From Staphylotrichum longicolle (Eukaryota; Ascomycota; Sordariomycetes; Sordariales; Chaetomiaceae): a stretch of DNA of 64,000 nt. The stretch lies in the NCBI GenBank assembly GCA_019096155.1, contig JAHCVI010000001.1, positions 9,052,001-9,116,000 of the forward strand, given 5' to 3'. Positions within the stretch are counted from its first letter, which is position 1. The number at the start of each line of letters is the position of its first letter. The notes under the pieces were generated by a model, which was not told the DNA's origin, did not search any database, and saw nothing but the letters and a program-made list of their open reading frames with translations. The position numbers and the translations under genes were made by a program. Of this stretch, positions 55,534 through 64,000 are shown one piece after another.

Positions 55534-57736
55534 CTACTTTAGGGTAAGGTGATGCGCCTCGTCTGACCGCATACGCAGATTGGCTTCCTCGACCGCATGA
55601 TCCCAGTTTGTCTGGTGTAGATACCAGAGCTCAATGGATGATACACTGTCACACAGTTAGTCATTGCGACCATGCAACATCACTGTAGCAGAGGTCTTAC
55701 ACAGCGAGCCCGACAGCGATCCCAAACCATAGCCCCTCAAGCCTCCAACCCAAGCCCCAGCCTATCGCAAACGAGATGGGCAAGGCAATAAAGTAGTACG
55801 AGAACAAATTTGTGTACCCGCCAATGCCCTGTCTTCCGATACCCCTGAGAAGCCCATGGGACACGGCGGCCAACGAGTCGAAGAGCTGCAGCACAGCGCA
55901 AACGGGCAGCACATGGCTGACGATTGCAGCTACTTCTTGGTCTTTTGTAAACAAAAGAGGTAGCTTGAATCTCAAGCTGCCCAGGAGCGTCAAGTTGAGG
56001 AGTCCAACGAGGCAGCTGGCGACGAGGGCCTAAACAAGTGTCAGTCGCGTCCACGGAAAAGTCTGGGAGTAGAGGAACCACTCACCACTTTCCCACTTGT
56101 ACGAGCAGCATTGCTCAGCCGAGCACCAATCAAGTTTGCCACCCGTGTGGATGCTGCAATGGAGAGGGGAAATGGGATGTTGAACGTGATGGAAGTGAGG
56201 GTGACGACGATGCTCTGCGCAGCGAGGTAGCTGCTCCCAAACTGACTCGAAGCCAAGGTAAGAACCTCGAAAGCAAAGTACTGCGCTTCAACCATGATCA
56301 TACCCGGGAGAGCGAGTTGGATCATGGGACCTGCTCAAGTCAGCAACTCCGTATCCAGGGGTAAGTGACAGGCAACCCTTCTCACCCCAGTTGCTGAGAG
56401 CACGCCGGCTGAACCCATTCCAACAGTCCATCCCCTCCACAAACCGGACATACAACAACAGCAGAACCGGCAGGAGATTCTGCGTAAACACCACTGCCGA
56501 CGCCGCCCCAACAAACCCCCAACCCATCCTCCACACAAAGAACCAGTTCGCCAACACATTCACCGGCGCCCCAACCACAGCACCCACGTCGTCGCCGAAA
56601 CAGCCCCTGCGCCTGCACAAACCGCTTCCCGCTCTCAAACGCCGCCACGCCCGGCGTCCCCAGAATCAACACCCTCAAATACACCCCAGCCAACGCCGCC
56701 GTCTCCCCATCCGGCACCACCCACGCCAACACCCCGCCCGCCCACCACCAACCCGCCGCCACGGGCAGCACCAGCACCCACAGCAGCCACGTCACGCGCT
56801 GCAGCTGCAGCCCGACCAGCCCCCTCTGCCCGGACCCGTACGCCTGCGCGCACAGCGTGTCCAGGCACGTCGCGAGCCCCTGCAGGGGCGCGTAGCACGT
56901 CACGTTGGCCGTCATGGTGGCGAGGCTGACGGCGCCCAGCTCGAGGCGGCCGAGGCGGCCGACCGTGAAGACGCTCGTCACCGTCACCGAGTAGTGCAGG
57001 AGGAAGGTCAGGATGAGGGGCCGGGCGTAGCGCGAGAGGGTCTGCGCCTCGCGCTGCCAGGTTGTGCGGAGCGGTGCGGGTGGGTGGGGGGAGGAGGAGG
57101 AGGGGGTGGTGGCATGGTGGGGGGTTTGTTTGTTATTGTTGTTGTCAATGTGGTGGCGGTGGAGGTTGTGGTGCTGGAGAGGAGGAGGGGGTGGTTTTCG
57201 AGGGATTTGGTGGGAACGGCGGAAAGAAGGGGGCCATTATCGGTGTTGGTGATGTTGGTGATTGGGGGTGGGAGTTTGGTGCTGAAGCAACGGCGGTAAA
57301 TCTGCTTCCAGAGAGGCTCGGCGAGCGGCCGGGGGTGTTTGGGCGGGAGGATGTGGTTGTCGCGGAGGAGACTCCGTTCGGCGTTGCATGTTTCGTCGAG
57401 GTCGCGCGCGTTGAGAGCTGGGCTGCCGGCGGCCTCGGTTGCGACGATGGGTCTTAGGGTGCCGTATGCGACGCCGTTGGGTCGGGAAACGAGCGAAGGA
57501 CCGTGGCTGACTGGAGCGTCGTCGCTGATGGGACCAAAGATGGAGATGTCATCGTAGTGCTTGTGGCTGGTCTCTTGGTCGTAATCGTCATCGAGGAAGT
57601 CGGCAAGGTCTTGGGCGAGGATCTCATTTGCGATAGGCGATGAGGAGAGATAGGAGGATGAGAGAAAGGTCGAGGTCTCCAGGATACACTCATGGTAGGG
57701 TGATTTAGAAGTGTCTATCGGGAGGGCTGGCGACAT
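55534..57736 (-). CDS. MATE-family efflux transporter with long cytoplasmic N-terminus, frame broken three times
   Basis: Multidrug and toxic compound extrusion exporter. Exons are 57736-56386, 56330-56086, 56029-55701 and 55645-55534, with introns of 55-56 nt; about 679 residues when restored. The first 215 residues are hydrophilic, as in fungal MATEs. The transporter part begins RTTWQREAQTLSRYARPLILTF, then VFTVGRLGRLELGAVSLA and the hallmark GLATCLDTLCAQAYGSGQ. Later landmarks are APVNVLANWFFVW, GMIMVEAQYFAFEVLTL and SAVSHGLLRGIGRQGIGGYTN (read as LAAVSHGLLRG in this protein). The frame requires one extra base at about 57075-57110, 56593-56598 (CGGCGACG for CGGGCGACG) and 56571-56576 (GTGGTTGG for GTGGGTTGG). 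Confidence 0.9.
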
Positions 57737-59367
57737 GGGATTAATCTTTGGGCGTTGTCGTCGAAATTGGAGATGGACCAAAGACGCCCAAGGCACGCCA
57801 GAGAAGACAAACCACGCTGGACTGCACTAAGAACACTCAATGGCAAACTTCAAGGTGCCGAGAACCCAGAAGCGCGGAGGCAAAGAAGTTGGAGATGTCT
57901 TCCATGCGTCGGCCCATGGTGCTTAAATGCAGTTGCTCCCCTTCGCTGAGAGCTGGATCGTGCACCTATCTCAGGAGGCAGCTGCCATTTGCAGAACATC
58001 TCTTCCATGCAGATATCCTCCATGCAGATAAGGCGGTCAACGAGGGGAATTTCCCTCGTGCATGGAGCCCTTTCCAGAACTGTATCTGAAATGCCACATT
58101 GGGCCAAGCCAGGAAGAGCATCTCCAATAATCAATGTGACTCAACGCAGTTGCCGTAGAGGACATTCAGGATCTGATGGAGGACTCTGAAGCTGATCCGG
58201 GCAATGATTTTCGCTGCACACCATCGTGAGCATCTTCATTATCTCCATTCAAAACAAACCCGCGAGCATCTGATGTCGGTGCGTGGAGGATTGCAGGAGC
58301 ACAGCCTCAACCGAATGAGGAAAGCCGAACCTGTGTCACTTACACCGGCATGTGTACCCACACCACCCCTCATCAAGATGCAGCATTGTAGAGGTGAGAT
58401 CGGGGTGGGATGTTGTGGATAAGCCCAGATTTGATAGACATCCCCAAGGAGGAGGAATCCCACCGGTGGGGGTGGGGTAGGAGGCCGCCCAGGCCATCAG
58501 CACACCACACATTACCTTACCTAGCATCCATGCCACAGCTAAGGGCTCCGGACCTGAAGCTCCTTAGTGTCTTGTGAATAGTGACCTGCAGCTTCCAAAT
58601 CCTGCTCGAGAAGAGCGCAAAAAAATCCCGCATGCTATGGTCTGCAACCGTGAGTGAAGCAACAACCCCATCCCATCGCACGAGCTCCGTTGGGGCATGC
58701 GGAAACAAGATTCCCCCGGGCTCGCAGCATGGGGAAGTCCAATCTTGAAGTGGCACTTGCCACTGGCGCCGTCGCACTGAGGCTACGGCAGTTGCATCCG
58801 GGGAAGTGAGACGTTGCCTTCCCAGAGCCCCCCCTACGCCGCCACGCGCCATCCCGCCATGCAATGGTGCACCCACATTGGATGTCCTTGTGCCACAACA
58901 AAGAGTCAAAACCGGTCTCTGGGTGTGTACTGCAAAGCGGCATGTTGACGTGGGGTATATCACATGCCAACCAGGTTCGAGGTGAGATGCCTATTGGGAA
59001 CGACGTGAAGGATCCTGTTCGCGGCAACCAACCCCTCGATTTTATGACAGGATTCTGTTGTTGCCCTCGACTTACTTCATTTTCTTCTCTTCGGTATCGG
59101 ATTCATTGAGACTCTCAGATGACGTGCTCAACCGTCACCTTTGAGCGTCCCACCTGATCCTGGAGTCATCACACAGGGGAGCAGTGAGTGAATGCAGTGT
59201 TCAAATTAGAAAAGCAGATATACAGGTGTCAATCAAGGCCTTTTCCCACGTCTAGTTTGTTTTGGAGCGTGAGCGTAATCTCGCAGTCAAGAAGATGGAA
59301 CTCCTCCAATTCAGCAACCCCCCCTAGCTGTCTGGCGCCAAAACGCACCTCAGCCAGCGACGACCCT
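57737..59367. other. Intergenic, no supported gene
   Basis: About 1.6 kb between the start of MATE and the stop of the DUF4360 gene. Nothing with a motif. Confidence 0.55.
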
Positions 59368-60024
59368 CTAGCACCGCCTCCACACGAGATCCCACTCCTC
59401 GGTGTTGGCCTCAAAGTACGCCTTCCCATCGCCGCTCAGGACACCGCGGAAGTTGAGGTTCAGGATGCCCGTGTACCCGCTGTCGCCCGTGCACGGCGAC
59501 CACACCTTGTCGGCGTCGGCCTTGCTGACCAGCGTGACGGCGTCGTTGATGGTTGAGCCACCGTCGTTGGAGATGGAGCCGGTGAAGGTGTCCTGCGTTG
59601 CCGTCTGTGTCAGCTAATTTCATTCCCGCTTTTGACACGCACAGCGGGATCTAAGACTCACGGTGCGGGCCGCATCCTGGCTAAAGTAGACGGTGGTGTA
59701 GTGGGTCAGCGAGGTGCCCGGCGTCAGGACGACGTGCCCCTTGACGACGTTGCGGTTGACGGCCACCTGCCACCCGGCGCTGGCGCCCGATGCCTGGATG
59801 TGGACCTGGCAGTTTACTGTCTGGTTGCCGGGGAGCGCCGCGGCGAAGTTGGAGAATGTGAGCGTCGGGTCGGTGAAGCTTCCCGAGAACTTGGGGTCCT
59901 TGACACAGCCGCTGCCCGAGTAGGTGATGCTGGTGATCTTGGGGGCCACAGCGGGCGCGGCAGCCTCAGCAGCGACGGCCGACGCCGCCGTGAGGAAGAC
60001 GGTGAGGTGCGAGAGGAGGCCCAT
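59368..60024 (-). CDS. Secreted DUF4360 protein
   Basis: Exons are 60024-59662 and 59604-59368 with a 57-nt phase-0 intron (GTGAGT donor), giving 199 residues, the usual DUF4360 length. Residues 1-20 are a signal peptide (LLSHLTVFLTAASAVAA). The mature protein follows the family pattern: ITSITYSGSGCVKDP, TLTFSNFAAALPG, NCQVHIQA, WQVAVNRNVVKGHVVLTPG, and four Cys in total that can form two disulfides (SGC, VNC, SPC, RRC). It is a small beta-rich extracellular protein of unknown function. A TATAAA lies 174 bp upstream. Confidence 0.87.
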
Positions 60025-61579
60025 TGCTGCTGTGTGGAGTGTTTTTTTGAAGATTTGGTCAAGGAGTTGTTGTTCTTTTGACGGAGATGGCTCTTGAGAG
60101 ATGGCAAAGACCCAGGGCTATTATTCTGTGATTATCTGGCAAAGTCTGGCGATGTGCATGTCATGGCGAGGCTGTCTCAGGAGGATTGCCTCCCCTTCTT
60201 TATACACCCCAGCACGCCTGAACCACGGAGGCGAACGTGATGGTCGCGATACATCGCGATGGCACTTTCTCTCCTCGCCACCCATGTTTTCGGGCGAATT
60301 CTCAGGTTGTCGAGATGTCTGGGTGCGGAGCTTTGCAATTTATCCAAATTGCAGCCCGCGAATCCGGGTGCCAGGATTGGCAAGGACCAGACTCCAAATT
60401 AAGAGCCAAAAATAGGTTCCAGAAACGTTTGGCTTTTGTATGCCAAGCCAGCCTGGGGATTGGGTCCAATGCTTCGACAGGAGGCGAGACCGCGGAGCTT
60501 GGACCGCGAGTGGAAGAGGCCAACCTGGATTCCCCAGGGCCCGTTGAGCTGCAGATGCGGTAGTCAATCTCGGCGTATATTGTGGCAGCACGCCCGCGAC
60601 GCCCGCGACGCCCCCGTCACACCACACGTTGCTCCGTGCTCCCGACCGCCGTTTGTCTGGGGCCGTCTGGGCTGCCCCCGGGGTAGCGTCGTGCCTGACC
60701 AGGGACCCCTTTTGGGAGACCGGCTGCATCTCGAGGGTGACGGCGAGCGCCACCAGACGGCACATGCACTGAAAAGAAGACTGCGGAGCTCATTTCCGTT
60801 GACTTATTGTCTGGATGCGACGTCACCGCTCTGTCTGGCCTTTCCACCAAGCTTCCGGTCCCGGCAAGGTCCCCAGGGGCCGCCGCCCCAAGATCGGTTC
60901 GACCGCTGATTCGTCGTGGTCGTTGTAAGCTTAACCATTCCCCCAGAAAACAGTCGACCATTTGTGGAGAGGTTTATCCATTCTTCTGGGAGCGTCGCGT
61001 CCCTGGTTGAATCAGCGTGTGATTGCATGCGACAAGTTGATGGGCATCGACAGTGATGCTCCTATTTATGGCAGCTTAATATGGCCCCCTGAGCTGCAGG
61101 CGGGAGCCAAATTCTGGCCGAGCAAAGAGTCGGTGGAAGCACGATATCGCAGTCGGTTGCTTGGTGCCGTGACCGCGGCTTTGGCTTCCAGCCCCCCCAT
61201 CAACCTTGCAGTAGTGAGCGTTGAGGGGTCAACACCAGCTCTCCTGCCGCGCCCGCGGGTGTTGCATTCCTCCATTGACCACGGGAGTTCTTCGGAGGAT
61301 TTTTTTGGGCATTTTCTCCGAATATTGACCATCAATCAACAGGCGGCTGAGACGGCTCGAAGCGGCCGGGCGTTGCCGTGATGCGTGCTAGTGGGCGTTA
61401 GGGGCACGGCTGATTGAGGGGTGGCTGGCGGGAGCCGCAATCGATGGTATCGAAGACGTAGGATATGCTCGGACAGTCGGTGACTGTTTCTGGGTCATGG
61501 TCGGTAACAGTGGCGTGCTGCGTCAGTATCGGGCCGCCCTCAAGGCCCGACTGTGCCCTCAACGAAGCGGTTATTCCAC
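60025..61579. other. Intergenic, no supported gene
   Basis: About 1.5 kb. It contains the DUF4360 promoter and the 3' side of the FNT gene. No coding evidence. Confidence 0.55.
60198..60203 (-). promoter_or_regulatory. TATA box of the DUF4360 gene
   Basis: TATAAA on the minus strand, 174 bp before the ATG at 60024. The distance is compatible with a short leader. Confidence 0.45.
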
Positions 61580-62807
61580 TCAGTCGACCTTGGCATTGTT
61601 CTCGTTCTCTGCCACGTCCCCTGACGAGCTCCCGTCCTTGTCACTGCCCGTGTCGACAACAACCGTGGAACCGAAAAGTGTGCCTTCTTCCAGTCGCTGG
61701 TAGTAGGTGCCATCGACGCAAATCTCCGGCTCGTCAAAGATGTGAAGCCAGTAATAGAAAGCGCCGCAGAAGCCTGCGCCTCCGAGAATATTGCCAATGG
61801 TGGCGGGTATGATTCCTGCCAGGCCGTGGACGTGAGCAATCACCAGATCAAGCCGCCACCTGGCGCGTGTGGTATTTGAGTCACATACCTTTCCAGATGT
61901 ACAGCGGTATGGTCAAGCCAGGGGTACCGAGAAACAGGCCCATCGGGATGAAGAACATGTTCGCCACCACATGCTCGAGTCCAAGAGTGACGAAGGCAAA
62001 GATTGGCCACCACATGCCGACTACCTTGGATGTCAGGTCTTTAGCCTGCAACCCTAGGTAGCAAGCCAGGCAAACCAGCCAGTTGCAGCCAATGGCGCGC
62101 AGGAAAATCTGGTGGAATTGGAGATCGACTTGCTTTTGCTTTGCGTTGGCGATGGCCTGGTCCCGATAGGGGCTGTGGTCAAAGACGCCACCGTCTGCTC
62201 GTTGAGTCAGAATCCACACCCGCGTTACCTGCAACGCCTGGTTTGCAGCACACTTACATCCGAGAATGACGGCCATCACAAAGAGAGCACCAGCCAAGTT
62301 CCCCCAGAAGCAAAGAAACCAATGCAGCAGCATTCTTTGGACAGGCAAGCGTCCGTGGTAGACTGCCACCGCGGTGATCTGCAGTCCTATTAGCTGCCTT
62401 GAACAGGTTTGAAGGGAACGGGACAGGACAACATACCATGTTGGAGCCGGTGAATAGTTCTCCTCCTGATAGCCTATTTCTGAGGATGAGCAGCCACTCG
62501 ATCACGACGGAGATCCAGGGGCTGAGACGTACAGGATCATGACGATACCGCTCGGAAAGACCAGCCCGCTGATCATCTTGACGATTCCAGGGGCGTTCTC
62601 CTGCAGCCAGGGCGCGGCCGTTGCCGTGAGTGCTGCGGCAGACGCGAAACTGACAAGACACCCAGATGAGACAGCCGAGAGAAAGATCTTGTCCGGCCGC
62701 ATTCTCCCTCGTTTGGCACCGACGCGTGACATGAGCTCGATGGTTTCGGCAGGCGTGTAGGACGCCATGTTGGCGATGTTGGCCACATGAACGGTTTGCG
62801 TTGCCAT
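61580..62807 (-). CDS. Formate/nitrite transporter (FNT) family membrane channel
   Basis: Six-TM pentameric channel for small monovalent acids such as nitrite or formate. Exons are 62807-62533, 62479-62437, 62378-62258, 62194-61889 and 61815-61580, giving 326 residues. All introns are 53-73 nt. Exon 2 is only 43 nt and encodes NRLSGGELFTGSNM, the GELFTGS broken-helix motif that lines the pore. Other landmarks are the N-terminal PAETIELMSRVGAKR, HWFLCFWGNLAGALFVMAV, LRAIGCNWLVCLACYLG, LGLEHVVANMFFIPMG and IPATIGNILGGAGFCGAFYYW. The tail is acidic. The closest characterised fungal relative by family would be the nitrite transporter NitA, but no nitrate or nitrite reductase is adjacent, so the substrate is open. 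Confidence 0.93.
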
Positions 62808-64000
62808 CGTTGGATGTTGATTGGTACCCCGGGGTAGCCCTTTGGTTCTTCGGTTCTGGTGAAAGGGCGGATCAATCAAGATGGGTATTCCTCCGGATTG
62901 TGATTGAGCATGCAAGACGAGTGCTGATCCAGATCTTTAAAGGGGAAAAGAGAAAGCTCCGCCATCCAGGGCGGGGGGTTCAAGATGGGACGAGGCTGTG
63001 GAGCCGCAGAACCCGTCCGCTTGGCAAGGTGGAACATGGCACTGCCATTTTGAAGGTTGAGAAGCTTTCCAGGAGTGCTGAGGTTGCGATCTTTGTTGTG
63101 TATTAGTTCAGTTGAGTTGCGCATTTCGAGTTGGAAGCAGCGATTCTTACATGTTGCCCTCCTGGATGAACGCGAATCAGTCTGAGGACTCAAATGACCG
63201 CCATTGGCAAGCATGAGACCCCGTCAATTGTGTGGCATATTTTGGACGCACAAAACACGACAAACGCTGAGAAATTTGGCGTGCGGTGGGTTCGGTGGCG
63301 GATAGGCTACAACCGAGCAGCCCGGATCATGCACCATGGGACCCTCGTGATGCATTGCCCAGACATTGGCATTGTGTTTGGTTTCGCAGTTCGGCACGAT
63401 ACTTAGTCTCCTAGCCCATTGACAAACAACGGAATCTGGGCGAAAGCTTGACCATTTGCTCAGCACCCTCTCCCAGGATCCAGGGTGCACCAGAGTGAGA
63501 TGACGTAGCCTCTCTGTCAATGCTCAGCTGCTGCGCATTGGGCAGCGCTCTTCGGGGAAGATGAACCGAATTTCAAAGACCGAAATTTTGCACCCGTTCG
63601 CCCGTTGTTTCATGACTCGCATATCCCGAGGGAATGGAAAACATCTGTTCAGCCCATGGCAGCAGCCCTAAGGGAGGATGCAAAGCTTTTCAACCGAAGA
63701 ATTCCATTTGCAGATCTGTAAATCGTCATCTCAGTCTTTCAGCAGCGCCCTGTAACACGAAAAACTGGCGAGCATGAAGGACTGGGAGCGATGTGGTCGC
63801 AGGGTTGGCGGTAAGGGGGGTGTTGACTTTGACTCGCTCAGATGTCAGGGGCAACGAGAGGATGACTTCACAGGGTTGGGGTTAAACATTTGCCCTTCCT
63901 ACTCCACCACCTCCGGAGGGACAAGCTGCAGCCGTTCCCTCACTACTTCCCATAAAATACACAAAGAATGGTATCATATACACCCGGTTCCCAGAGACTC
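62808..64000. other. Right-end intergenic region
   Basis: Upstream of the FNT gene to the window end. No gene is supported. Confidence 0.5.

Noticed and set aside
56391..57299. 302-codon plus-strand frame
   Set aside because: Antisense to MATE exon 1.

Overview
This window is nuclear DNA of a filamentous ascomycete (Pezizomycotina, most likely a Sordariomycete). The evidence is the many 50-150 nt introns with GTRNGT donors, CTRAY branch sites and YAG acceptors, the GC-rich third codon positions, and families largely confined to such fungi: the fungal rhodopsin domain, 2EXR, CmcJ/AsaB-like proteins, DUF4360, and a CyanoVirin-N protein split by a LysM domain. I support 24 protein genes, the first cut by the window edge, and one tRNA. 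I saw no recognisable transposon, CRISPR array or rRNA. Gene density falls in several 2-4 kb spacers that look non-coding.

Layout. 1-4 kb: the 3' part of a low-complexity protein with a SUMO-interaction-like motif, then a small three-exon gene with an RS-dipeptide tail. 6.5-14.6 kb is a compact housekeeping block: a Den1-type deneddylase, SLX9 (ribosome biogenesis), UBA4/MOCS3 (tRNA thiolation and Urm1 activation), PAM17 (mitochondrial import motor) and a chromodomain protein. 16.5-23.5 kb: a dihydrodipicolinate synthase-family aldolase, then a divergent pair of a CmcJ/AsaB-like oxidoreductase and a secreted HSP70-like protein. 27-36 kb: a bHLH regulator, a seven-TM rhodopsin-domain protein, a secreted type-B carboxylesterase and a Gln-rich hypothetical. 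39-49 kb: an NAD(P)-binding protein, a 2EXR protein, the CVNH-LysM lectin, a protein with two BED-like zinc fingers fused to DUF3237, and an MFS drug transporter. 51-63 kb: a small two-exon gene, tRNA-Asn(GTT), a secreted beta-propeller protein, a MATE transporter, a secreted DUF4360 protein and a formate/nitrite transporter.

The most important practical observation is that six genes (aldolase, bHLH, carboxylesterase, Gln-rich hypothetical, BED-DUF3237, MATE) can be read as full-length family members only if single bases are missing, nearly always inside short G or C runs of very GC-rich exons. About 19 such sites can be inferred. Nearly all shift in the same direction, and each gene returns to frame. 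This looks like a systematic base-loss error in the assembly rather than six independent pseudogenes.

Biologically, the items most worth following up are the BED-BED-DUF3237 architecture with its internal duplication, the CVNH-LysM lectin with an attached glycine-zipper and PQ-rich N-terminus, the bHLH protein with an enormous glycine-rich loop, and the divergent HSP70-like/CmcJ-like pair. The gene neighbourhoods do not form a complete biosynthetic cluster.
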